64,000 bases of DNA from Zasmidium citrigriseum (taxonomy: Eukaryota; Ascomycota; Dothideomycetes; Mycosphaerellales; Mycosphaerellaceae), in contig NHNW01000019.1 of NCBI GenBank assembly GCA_002786025.1, positions 372,001-436,000 of the forward strand. Direction: 5' to 3'. This document shows, in pieces, positions 1 to 9,159 of this stretch. A program made the translations under genes and the position numbers. The first letter of the stretch is position 1. Every line of letters begins with the position of its first letter. Below the pieces are notes generated by a model. It worked only from the letters and a program-made list of their open reading frames with translations, was not told where the DNA came from and did not search any database.

Positions 1-2380
1 GCAATCGCAGTCGACGCCTTTGCAGACCCGGAAGGGCTTAATATTACTCGGTCTTCAGAACGATTTCGTTTCGCCGAAAGGCAAACTGCCAGTCAACGAT
101 ACTGGCTACCTAGATCGCATCATCGAGTTGATACCCGCCTTTCGAGAGCATGGCGACCTCATCTGGGTTCGCAGCGAGTTCGAAAGCAACCGACAGGTGA
201 ACGGCTTCGACACACCTGGTGATACCGTTATCGCTGGGCCTTCCCACGGTGTTGACGAAGAACCCTCTCAGTCCAGTGATCACTCTCCTGTGCCGACCAA
301 GAAATTCAAGGTAGCACCAGACTTCTACTCCGAAGAATGGACTTTGCGAGCTGACCTACCAAAGTCTACTTCCAAATCCAAGGCCAAATCTACAGCTACC
401 CTACCGAAGCCGAAGAATGGAGACGACGATAAGGAGCTCTTTCTTACACAAACGGCCAACAGGGAACCTTGCTGCGTCCGCGGATCCCATGGAGCTGAAT
501 TTGCAGACCGGGTAAAGCCATTGATTCAACGGAAGGACTTGCAAGTCGTAAAGAGTCACTATTCGGCCTTTGGGGGAACGTCACTACTGATGACCCTCCG
601 CTCGAAGCTCATCACGCACCTTTTTGTATGCGGGAACATGACCAACTTGTCCGTCTATGCCACCGCCATGGACGCGGCCAGGTACGGCATCGAAATCACA
701 CTCATCACCGACTGTCTCGGCTACAGACAGCAGGACAGACATGATCTTGCGATCAAGCAGCTTCGAGAGATCATGTCAGCCAATCTCATCAAGAGCGACA
801 AAGTCATCGACGTGCTCTTGAACCCAGACGAACAAGAGTACAGTGACGCTGAAGACGAGGACGAAGAAGAAGACGACGATGAGGATGAGAGTGAGAGTGA
901 GGCTTCCGAGATCAACGAAAAGCCACGGAGCAGTCATGATGCGCCGACCACACCTCTTAATCCTGGCGTACTTGAGGTGAGCTGCGCTGGAACGAGATTT
1001 TCACGAGTCTCTAACATTTCGCAGGTCGACAGCGATGAGAGCGATGGAGAGGTCTCGTTACCTACCGTACGTTCATCCCGACGGCTCGATCCTCCCATTG
1101 AACTTCCTTTCCGCAGAGCTGATGGACTGGCCGCAGGATCACGCGTCTCTTCCTCTAAGTATGCGCAACCTACGAGCTCTCAATCTCACCGTCGCGGCCT
1201 CTCAGGCCAACGAACAACGCCTCGAAGCTTCTATGGATCGAGAAATGAGCTTGTCGAGCCCCGCGTCGACACAGCCTCCAGTCACCACCGCAGGTTAGGC
1301 GTTCTTGACTCACCTGACTCACCACCAAGCTATGACAAGCCATGGCTTCAACTCATAAATGCAGCTCCGCCTACGAGCTCTGGAGCTGGATCTCGCACCA
1401 GACCCACGCACCGAGGGCTCGCTGCAATGGCTGGCCTCGCTGGACTTTCACAATCTACGATTACCGAGTATGAGATAATGATGAAACGAGCACAAGAAGA
1501 ACAGAAGATAGCGGATATTGGTAGAAGAAAGAGTAGGCCATTGTTTGGCGAGGGGAGCGAGGAAGACAGTGCTGGATCCAGCATTTCTTACGATCTACTG
1601 CCACAAGATCTTGCCGAGACCATCTTCGAGAAGTTGAATGGAGAGGTCGAATGGCAGACTATGCACCATCATACTGGCGAGGTTCCACGTCTGGTTTGTT
1701 GCCAGGGTACAGTCGATGAAGATGGAAGCATGCCAGTCTACAGACATCCCTCCGATCAGACGATCCCACTAAAAAGATGGAGTCTTACCATTGAACTAGT
1801 CAGGAAGGCCGCAGAGGAACAAGTCGGCCATCCTCTTAATCACGCCCTAATCCAACTCTATCGAAGCGGAAATGATCTGATAACAGAGCACTCCGACAAA
1901 ACACTGGACATCGCGGCCGGCAGTAACATCGTCAACGTCTCCTTTGGGGCGCAAAGGACCATGCGCCTGAGGACCAAGCGAGGAGCGCAACCAGAATCTG
2001 CCATCCGAACGACACACCGAGTCCCCATGCCACACAACTCCATGATCACAATGTCCCTAAAGACCAACGCACGCTTCCTCCATGGGATCAACGCCGACAA
2101 ACGCCCTTCCTGCGAGTTGACGGACGCGGAAAAGGCGTACAACGGGCAGCGCATCAGTCTGACGTTCCGCAACATTTCCACGTACCTGAGCAGTGACTCG
2201 GGGTTGATATGGGGTCAGGGGGCGACTGGGAAGACGAAGCGAGAGGCTCACGCTGTTATTAATGGAGATCCTGAGATGAGTGAGAGGATTGTGAGGGCTT
2301 TTGGAAAGGAGAATGCTGCTTCGACGATTGAGTGGGAGGAGATTTATGGTGGGGGGTTTGATGTTTTGCATATGAGATGA
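1..2380 (+). CDS. Isochorismatase-like / AlkB-like dioxygenase fusion protein (5' partial)
   Basis: The reading frame is open from base 2 with no ATG at its head (the first methionine-like codon, at 20, is TTG), so the true start lies upstream of the window. The N-terminal part is a cysteine-hydrolase (isochorismatase) fold with the Asp motif LQNDF and the Lys in VVKSHYSAF. The nucleophile position in GNMTNLSVYATA is Ser (codon 650-652) where the family has Cys. An acidic, Ser-rich linker follows. The C-terminal part is AlkB-like: HSD iron ligands (His 1889, Asp 1895), distal His 2081 and the 2-oxoglutarate motif RISLTFR (2150-2170). A 48-bp intron, 977-1024 (GTGAGC...CTAAC...GCAG), is a multiple of three without a stop, so spliced and unspliced forms are both open. 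The likely activity is oxidative demethylation of nucleic acid. The first domain is probably non-catalytic (inference). Confidence 0.8.
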   Translation, partial: QSQSTPLQTRKGLILLGLQNDFVSPKGKLPVNDTGYLDRIIELIPAFREHGDLIWVRSEFESNRQVNGFDTPGDTVIAGPSHGVDEEPSQSSDHSPVPTKKFKVAPDFYSEEWTLRADLPKSTSKSKAKSTATLPKPKNGDDDKELFLTQTANREPCCVRGSHGAEFADRVKPLIQRKDLQVVKSHYSAFGGTSLLMTLRSKLITHLFVCGNMTNLSVYATAMDAARYGIEITLITDCLGYRQQDRHDLAIKQLREIMSANLIKSDKVIDVLLNPDEQEYSDAEDEDEEEDDDEDESESEASEINEKPRSSHDAPTTPLNPGVLEVSCAGTRFSRVSNISQVDSDESDGEVSLPTVRSSRRLDPPIELPFRRADGLAAGSRVSSSKYAQPTSSQSHRRGLSGQRTTPRSFYGSRNELVEPRVDTASSHHRRLGVLDSPDSPPSYDKPWLQLINAAPPTSSGAGSRTRPTHRGLAAMAGLAGLSQSTITEYEIMMKRAQEEQKIADIGRRKSRPLFGEGSEEDSAGSSISYDLLPQDLAETIFEKLNGEVEWQTMHHHTGEVPRLVCCQGTVDEDGSMPVYRHPSDQTIPLKRWSLTIELVRKAAEEQVGHPLNHALIQLYRSGNDLITEHSDKTLDIAAGSNIVNVSFGAQRTMRLRTKRGAQPESAIRTTHRVPMPHNSMITMSLKTNARFLHGINADKRPSCELTDAEKAYNGQRISLTFRNISTYLSSDSGLIWGQGATGKTKREAHAVINGDPEMSERIVRAFGKENAASTIEWEEIYGGGFDVLHMR

Positions 2381-2858
2381 TTGTGAGAGCCGTACTGCAT
2401 GGCCGAAGAGGTTCGATTGCATACACTGAGTCAGGGAAGAAGAAGTTCACGATCCTAATGCCCGACCATTCGCTCCGAGTTCTCCATACGCCAACGCCAA
2501 AAACACTCTTCTCACCCTGTCCGCTCGGTCTGTCGATTTCGTAACTACCACCTGCATCTGAAACGTCCACTCTCAACAACGACCATGTGATGTCGTCCTG
2601 CGACTGTACAACACCCGTCATCCGGACCCAGCGCCGGACAAGCTCGGGTGACATCGAAACACAAGACATGCGACACTGCTCTCGTGATGGCCTTTCGGCA
2701 GTTTCGGTTTGCCGCTGTCATACATTCGGCACCAGTCCAAGTCCCGAGAATTGGGGCGGATGTCGTACGGCGCCATGCTTTTCGGTTTCGAAGGGGGAAA
2801 TGCAGTCCATGTCGTCGTCCATCTAGCCAGACATGGTTTCATCGGGTGGTGGTCCTTT
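2381..2858. other. Intergenic, between convergent genes
   Basis: This is the 3' flank of the fusion gene and of the small membrane-protein gene on the opposite strand. Short overlapping open frames occur on both strands, but none shows a recognisable domain or splice logic. Confidence 0.5.
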
Positions 2859-3132
2859 CTACTCGTGCCGACGTTTCTTGGGTCTCTCGCCGCTGACGAT
2901 GGATTTGATGCCTTCGGCAATGGCTGCATGTTTGTTAGTTGTTGCCGTATGTGAATGGTTGGGATTGGCGAGACGTACTAACGACGAGAATGGCGACGAG
3001 GTATTGGATCATCTGCACGACCCATCTTGCGGGCCACCAGAGTTCATTATTGGGATCGCGAACCGTGCCGGCACCGCGCACGAAGGCGCTGGAGCGGGAT
3101 TCTTGTTGTTTGTCTTCGGCGGTGTCGGCCAT
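2859..3132 (-). CDS. Small single-pass membrane protein, unknown function
   Basis: Two exons, complement(join(2859..2923,2979..3132)), give 72 residues. The intron starts GTACGT and ends CTAAC...GCAG. Joining exon 1 (...ILVV) to exon 2 (TIAEGIKSIVSG...) removes the frame break and gives a coherent small protein. It has a charged N-terminus, one hydrophobic span (about residues 38-55, WVVQMIQYLVAILVV followed by TIAEGI) and a very basic tail ending PKKRRHE. This is the pattern of a small ER or organelle membrane protein, but I do not recognise the family. The support is the clean intron plus the protein-like composition. Conservation would settle it. Confidence 0.55.
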
Positions 3133-3838
3133 TGTTGCTTGAAGTTGAGACGATCTGGTGGCACCAGGTCAGGTAAAGCTGTTCTTAAAAAGGCCCGGAT
3201 GGTGACGGAGCCTGAGGATGTAGCGAGAGTATCCGATGGCTTTTGTGGCAGTGTTGTCGCACACGGCAAGGAGATGCTACTCATCGATGCAGGGCAGAAT
3301 GGCTGAGGAGAGGTTGACAGACAAGTGACCTCATTCACTTCTCGGCGCCACCAGCATTCGAACTCCGACCGCATCCTTCGACTTCCATTGTTCGTCGCGT
3401 GCGGCTGGGCTGAGCGCGTAGCTAACTTGTTCTGTCCACTTCACCATCGACAACAACAACATCACCCGTCTTCTTCTTAGCTGTTCTACTGCCTCGCGGT
3501 CTTGTGGTTCCGAGATCGCACGCCCTAGGAGGAGGTACCACTTGCTCGCGGGCAAGCTCTCTTCCTGGCGGGCAAAACAGCAGGCCGCCCGAGCCGCCCT
3601 ATCCTCAGGTGGGCAGGTGAGTTGACCAAACGACGAACGATATGTCCATCACGTAATAGCCAAACGACCAGTTCCCTTCAGCAGACAATAGCCTAATAGG
3701 CGAGTCCATTCCAATATTTACTTCTATCCACTCCTTCCCAACAACCTGGCACGCCCCTTCTCCTTCTCCAACCTCAGAGCCATTCTGAGCTTGCCCCACC
3801 ATTCCTTCTCTTCCTGCCCCAAGAACTACACTACCACA
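3133..3838. other. Divergent intergenic / promoter region
   Basis: This stretch lies between the start of the small membrane-protein gene (minus strand) and the start of the gamma-glutamyltransferase-like gene (plus strand), so it should carry both promoters. I see no clear TATA box and no coding frame I can support. Confidence 0.5.
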
Positions 3839-5718
3839 ATGCCTCTCAAACCCTCCGCCATCCAACCAGGCTGGGACCCCGAGACCCTGATCTCCTTCCC
3901 CTCCCGCCGCTCCGTCGTCCACAGCACAAAGGGCATCGTAGCCTGCACGCAACCCCTCGCAGCGCAATGCGGTCTCGAAATCCTCCACAAAGGCGGCAAC
4001 TGCGCCGACGCAGCAGTCGCCGTAGCCGCCGGTCTCAACATGACCGAACCCGGCAGCACAGGCATCGGCGGTGACATGTTCTGCCTCTTCTACGAAGCCA
4101 AGACGAAGAAAGTCCACTCTCTGAATGGGTCTGGACGGAGTGGGGCGAAGTGTTCGCTGCAGACGATTAGGAAGAGCTTGGGGTTGAAGGACGGGGAGAA
4201 CGGGAGTATACCTATGGATAGTGTGCATGCTGTCAGTGTGCCTGGTGCGGCTGCTGGGTGGGTGGATACTGTCGAGAAGTTTGGGAGTGGGAAGGTTAGT
4301 ATGGAGGAGATTTTGGATCCGGCGGCGAGGCTAGGGGAGGAGGGCTTTCCTGTTAGTGAGATTATGGGCAGTTATGTGAGTGAATATCATGTGGAGGGTT
4401 GGGTTGTGGAGCTAATGATCGGCAGTGGGCGAAAGCTGAGAGTCTGATACGGCGCGCCTCGCCCAATGGAGCCGAGATGTTGAAGAAGGATCCCAAAGCG
4501 AAGGATGGCTGCAGAGCACCTCGACCAGGCGAAATTATGAAGAACCCTACACTGGCGAATACGTTTCGTCTGGTGGGAAAGCATAAGAAGGCGGGCTTCT
4601 ACCAGGGAACTGTGGCAGAAGAGCTCGTGAAAGTTGTGCAGGATCTCGGTGGTCATTTGGAGCTAGATGACCTCAAGAACCATATGGAAATTGGCACAGA
4701 GGAGACTGAAGCGATCAGTTTGAAGTTCAAGGCTCAGGATGTTGCCAAGACACATGGCGCGCACATGGATGACAGCAGCAGTGAAGGCATCGAACTTTGG
4801 GAACACCCTCCAAATGGACAAGGTATTGTTGCATTGATGGCGCTGGGAATCATTGAGCAGTTGGAGAAGGCTGGCAAGATTCCCAAATTCGGGCCCGAAG
4901 ATCACAATTCCGCATTGTATCTCCATACGATCGTTGAAGCCTTGCGGATAGCCTTTGCAGACGGCAACTGGTGGATAGCGGATCCAAAGGTTTCCAAAGT
5001 ACCAACCAAAGAGATGATCAGTGCGGAATATCTTGCAGAACGAGCGAAGCTTTTCGATGCGAACAAGGCCAGCGCACCAATCTCGCACGGCTCGCCCGCG
5101 CACAACCATTCAGATACGGTCTACTTCGCCTGCTCTGACAGCCAAGGCAACGGGATCTCCTTCATCAACAGCAACTACGGCGGCTTCGGCACATGCATCA
5201 TACCCGAGGGCTGCGGTTTTACTCTGCAGAACCGAGCGGCCAACTTTGCCTTGCAGCCAGAGAATCATCCGAACATCCTCGAACCCAACAAGCGACCATA
5301 CCACACCATCATTCCCGCGCTCATCACCAACGTCAGCGATCAGAGTCTGCACAGCGTCTACGGCGTCATGGGCGGTTTCATGCAACCTCAAGGCCACGTG
5401 CAAGTCCTCCTGAACCAGCTCGTCTTTGGATACACGCCGCAAGCTGCGTTGGATGCCCCGAGAGTGTGTATCGGCGCGGGTATGCCAGACGCTGGGGATG
5501 TGATGGATATGACGGTGTATCTCGAGGAAGGTATGAGGGAAGAGACGGTGGAGGGGATGAAGAAACTTGGGCATAAAGTGCAGGTTGTCACTGGAACCGG
5601 GAGAGGGTTGTTTGGACGAGGGCAAATTATCAGGTGGCATGTTGATCCCATTGAGGGACAAGGGGTTTGGAGTGCTGGGAGTGATCCGAGAGGGGATGGG
5701 CATGCTGTGCCTGTGTAG
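3839..5718 (+). CDS. Gamma-glutamyltransferase-like hydrolase (YwrD/oxamate amidohydrolase type)
   Basis: Exons 3839-4375 and 4426-5718 encode 609 residues. The 50-bp intron (GTGAGT...GGCAG) is phase 0. The ATG at 3839 follows CACA and begins the conserved part. An in-frame ATG at 3791 would add only 16 residues of unlikely sequence. The protein is an Ntn-hydrolase of the gamma-glutamyltranspeptidase family: the N-terminal half carries GGNCADAAVAVAAGLN and TGIGGDMFCL. The autoprocessing site is DTVYF, whose Thr410 (codon 5116-5118) would become the N-terminal nucleophile of the small subunit. The GNGISFINSNYGGFG stretch follows. There is no signal peptide, so a cytosolic enzyme is likely. The DTVY form of the site resembles the YwrD/HpxW subgroup rather than classical secreted glutathione hydrolases. 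The substrate is not determinable here. Confidence 0.88.
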
Positions 5719-6275
5719 ACGAGGTGGTCTGGAATGAAATGACAGATTTTGGAAGAAGCCTGTTGAAGGCCTTGTCACAAATTATTACGACTCGACACCG
5801 ACTTGGGTGTTTCAGAACACATCTGTGCAAGTCTTTTGGAAGTTCTGTTGTGACGTTCCGTGAAGGAGGAGCGAATCTGGCGTTGCCAGAAGCTCGCGGT
5901 AGGAAGGCGCGATTGGCTCGGGAGCAGCCGCCGCTAAGGGATGTTCATAGAAACATTCATCTGGGTTCTTTCCCCGTTTGCGTGCCTTCCTTCGATGTCG
6001 CATTTTCACCATCACATGCGAATTTTCAAAATCTCAAAATTTTCCGTCATCTGGCACCAGTTCTTGTGCAATGCTGAAGACGTGCTATGACATCAGAGCC
6101 TACATAAGTAAAGGTAAGGTTCACCTTGCTCATCATGCCTAGACCCCAACATCATCTTCGTGAGAAGCTCCTCTGGTATTTTCTATGTCGTCTCGAGCTC
6201 AATCACACATGTTCCTTTGAATAGCAAGACATCGCCCAAATTTCCACAAGTCAGACTTCCACATCCTTCACCACG
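5719..6275. other. Intergenic, promoter of the methyltransferase gene
   Basis: This follows the hydrolase gene and precedes the methyltransferase gene on the same strand. A somewhat AT-rich patch around 6010-6050 is the only compositional feature. I see no supported gene. Confidence 0.5.
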
Positions 6276-7250
6276 ATGGCCTCAAAAGATAACCCTCGAG
6301 AGCCTCCTCTCAACTCAACCTACGACTGGGACACCTACGCCAAATACCGCCCCACCTACCCACCCTCAACAACAAAACTAATAATGGACTATCACCGCGC
6401 CCATTCCAACTCCCTGCGCCTGGCTCACGACATCGGCGCCGGCTCAGGCTCCTACTCCCAAACTCTCTCCCCTTGCTTCCAACACATCCACATCTCCGAT
6501 CCCAACATCGCCAACCTCCGTCACGCACGCCAGAGACTCTCCGACTGGCACCGCCAGAATTGGTGGACCGCGAAATTCTCTTTCTCGCAGACGAGTGCCG
6601 AGGAAGCGGATATGTGTGTCGCGGAGGGCAGTGTGGATTTGTGTGTTTTGATGATGAGTGCGCATTGGTGTGAGGAGGGCTGGGTGGAGGCTGTGGCGAG
6701 GAGTTTGAGTCCGAATGGGACGTTGGCGGTTGTGCAGTATAATCCCTGTCCCACTGTCATAGGAAACGAGGTCGTGGCGAAAGCAGTAAGGGATTTGTAT
6801 GAGATTTGGGGGAAAGTTGTTGCAGAGGGGAGTTCGCAGGGGAAGGCGTTGATTGAGAATAACAATTCTCCCCTCGATTGGATTTATTTGGGTGTTGGGG
6901 ATAGTGTGTTTATTCAGGATGTGACGAAGAGGATTAAGATTAATGCGCATGGGAAGGGGGATGAGGTTTTTGTGATTCCAGGACAGGAGGGGCTTGTGGC
7001 TGAGTCGAGGGTTGGCAAGGAGCAGAGGAAGTATTGGTTTGATCAAGGAGATGCGGAGGCAGAAGGGTGGAGGATGGAGGTGGGAAAGGAGTGGTTTAGG
7101 GGGAACTTGTTGAGTCTGCAGCAGGAGGGGAATATGCATTTGTTTGACAAGGCTTTGGGGGAGGTGGAGAGGGCGATTGAGGAGACGACAGGGGATGGGA
7201 GGGTTACTATTGAGTGGGCTGTTGCTGTCCTGCTCGCTACGAGGAAATAA
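6276..7250 (+). CDS. SAM-dependent class I methyltransferase (trans-aconitate methyltransferase-like)
   Basis: Intronless, 324 residues. The start ATG sits in CACGATGG. The N-terminal YDWDTYAKYRPTYP segment is typical of the fungal TMT1/Crg1-like methyltransferases. Motif I, DIGAGSGSYS (about residues 51-60), binds S-adenosylmethionine. ISDPN supplies the acidic residue after strand beta-2, and SVDLCVLMMSAHW is the motif IV region. The C-terminal half ends with TIEWAVAVLLATRK, matching the usual last strand. These enzymes methylate small carboxylic acids or toxic small molecules in the cytosol. The substrate cannot be inferred here, and the neighbours give no pathway context. Confidence 0.85.
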   Translation: MASKDNPREPPLNSTYDWDTYAKYRPTYPPSTTKLIMDYHRAHSNSLRLAHDIGAGSGSYSQTLSPCFQHIHISDPNIANLRHARQRLSDWHRQNWWTAKFSFSQTSAEEADMCVAEGSVDLCVLMMSAHWCEEGWVEAVARSLSPNGTLAVVQYNPCPTVIGNEVVAKAVRDLYEIWGKVVAEGSSQGKALIENNNSPLDWIYLGVGDSVFIQDVTKRIKINAHGKGDEVFVIPGQEGLVAESRVGKEQRKYWFDQGDAEAEGWRMEVGKEWFRGNLLSLQQEGNMHLFDKALGEVERAIEETTGDGRVTIEWAVAVLLATRK

Positions 7251-7468
7251 GAGTCGCCAAATTCCTGGTATGGCAAGCCCGGTCGCCCGCGCTATCCCTC
7301 TAATCCGGTGAGGATCGATTGTCCTTGACTTTCTTTCCATTCACTCATCAGCTCTGCCAAGAAACGCTAGTGGCTCAACTCCTTCTGCAACAAGCCCTCT
7401 TGAATTCCCGAGCTAAGCGATTGATCGCCACTCGTGGTTGAGTTTGGGCATGTCTCTGTGCCCGAGAC

Positions 7469-8809
7469 CTATTCGAATGATTCAAAGAGGTCATCATCGA
7501 CTGCAAGGCCCATCAAGCCAGATTGAACCTCTTCAACACCGCGGAAATGATGATCCTGGTTCAGTTGAGCGACAGTTTCCTCCGGCCCCTCGCACAAGTT
7601 CCAAACGCCAAAGTCACGCAGTGAGAAATCTTCTGCAAGCATTTTGAAGACTTGTCTCCAACCAGTCGAACCTTGCTCTTCGAACCAACTGGAGAACATC
7701 GCCAGTTCTTCGAGAGTGCTCTTGTGCGGGTTGAGCATGTCGACTACCTCCTGTCGACTGCTCGAGCCAGCGTGGAGCTCGAGCCTTCTGAGACGGCTGT
7801 ACGAGAAGATGGTGGCAAATTTGCCTATCAGAGGCTGTTCGCCCTGGTCTCTCCTCCAATCCAAGTCCAGTTCCAGGTTCTCCAAGACAGTCGATTTGAC
7901 TAGGTCTCCGAAAACGCGGAAAAATTTCTCGTCCCAATGCTCATCCACCTTGTAGAGTCCAATGTCGAGGGACGACAAACTCCTGAGGGCCGTCTTCAGT
8001 GCCTCAGTTTTGGCCTCGTCGTGGAAGATGAGGGCCATTCCGGCCGCAGTGCCAAATCTTGGAAGTGACAGGTCTTGCACAGGATATCCGGAATTGGCCA
8101 GGCCTGACAGCACGACTTTGACGATGTCTCGGTTATTATGCAATGTCAGTGTGCACGAGACTTCTTGTATGTCCGTGCCCACTCCTAAACGGTTTTCCAA
8201 GTCACGAAGCCCAAAGCATCCTGAGGCCTTGGTCTTAATGCTGCCCACAAGAATCGCAGGACAGACTCCCATGAGCTGCAAATTGTCGAAGACTTTTGTC
8301 ATGCACGAATGGGCACCGTTGTTCCCTTTGAACATCAGGCCATCCACCTTGCTGATTGCCAATTTCAGTCGGTTTTCACAATCAAGGACCTCCTTCTGCT
8401 GCCTGAGCGCTTCTTGATACAACTCGTGATCCGAGTCGACGGTCACTTGAAGCGCACCATCGATGTCGTATGTGAGCAGGGTCGCGATGACTGGTCGCTC
8501 TTGCTTCAATTCGGCGCCAAAGAAGGTCAGAGACTCGAGTTTCTTGCAAAGTCGCGGAACAGCCGTGATGGAAATCAATGTCTCGAGTGCGTACTTTGAG
8601 ACGATCTGGCAGCGATGGGTGAAGAAGGTCCGAATGAAAGCGCGATCAGCTGCAGCATGTAGTTCGCGGCATACTTGACGGAGTGACTTGAGACTTTGCT
8701 GCTCGGTGAAGTCGGCCACGGCTTCGAGGAGCTCGGCAGGTAGGTCGAGAAGGTTCTTCGAGTCCATCGCCATGGTCGGGTCGTCGGTGTTCAAGGTCGG
8801 CTCTGCCAT
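7469..8809 (-). CDS. F-box domain protein
   Basis: Intronless. The chosen start at 8809 gives 446 residues. An in-frame ATG 21 codons upstream (8872) is directly preceded by, and overlaps, a TATAAA sequence (8872-8877), so transcription should begin downstream of it. The ATG at 8809 also has a better context (ACGATGG). An F-box of about 45 residues near the N-terminus begins LLDLPAELLEAVADF, continues through SLKSLRQVCRELH and ends FIRTFFTHRC. The remainder is a leucine-patterned region without a named domain, as in many Dothideomycete F-box proteins. The expected role is substrate recognition in an SCF ubiquitin ligase. The target is unknown. Confidence 0.8.
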   Translation of the reverse strand: MAEPTLNTDDPTMAMDSKNLLDLPAELLEAVADFTEQQSLKSLRQVCRELHAAADRAFIRTFFTHRCQIVSKYALETLISITAVPRLCKKLESLTFFGAELKQERPVIATLLTYDIDGALQVTVDSDHELYQEALRQQKEVLDCENRLKLAISKVDGLMFKGNNGAHSCMTKVFDNLQLMGVCPAILVGSIKTKASGCFGLRDLENRLGVGTDIQEVSCTLTLHNNRDIVKVVLSGLANSGYPVQDLSLPRFGTAAGMALIFHDEAKTEALKTALRSLSSLDIGLYKVDEHWDEKFFRVFGDLVKSTVLENLELDLDWRRDQGEQPLIGKFATIFSYSRLRRLELHAGSSSRQEVVDMLNPHKSTLEELAMFSSWFEEQGSTGWRQVFKMLAEDFSLRDFGVWNLCEGPEETVAQLNQDHHFRGVEEVQSGLMGLAVDDDLFESFE

Positions 8810-9159
8810 CGTGATCTGGTTGTTGTGGTGTTGTTGCAATAGAGACGGAGCGAGGTGGATGCAGAAAGGCATTTATAGGCGTGAGCGCACGCTAGTCTGG
8901 TTAGCGCCGCCGCGAAAACGCACATGATTGTCACATGAAGTGCCTCTCACATGCAAATTCAACATGCTTCATTTCACTCTGATTCTTCATTTCTGACAGA
9001 CCACCTCTTCAATTTAGAAGCATCACTACACCCTTTTTGTAATTGCGTCGATAATCATTGAGTGGTGGAGCAAGAGCCTGAAGGCCACATATCCAAAAAG
9101 GCATTACCCAAGTCGTCCAATGCGACAAGTCAGCGCTTCTAGACGCAGTCATGCCCGGG
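8810..9159. other. Intergenic, F-box gene promoter
   Basis: This holds the minus-strand promoter of the F-box gene and the 3' flank of the helicase gene. Apart from the TATA element at 8872-8877, nothing else stands out. Confidence 0.5.
8872..8877 (-). promoter_or_regulatory. TATA box of the F-box gene
   Basis: On the minus strand this reads TATAAA, 63 bases upstream of the preferred start codon at 8809. It overlaps the upstream ATG at 8872, which argues that the upstream ATG is not translated. Confidence 0.5.

Noticed and set aside
3605..4228. 207-codon minus-strand frame opposite the gamma-glutamyltransferase-like gene
   Set aside because: It is antisense to a clearly conserved coding exon. 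Its Gly/Val-rich composition is the usual mirror of GC-biased codons.
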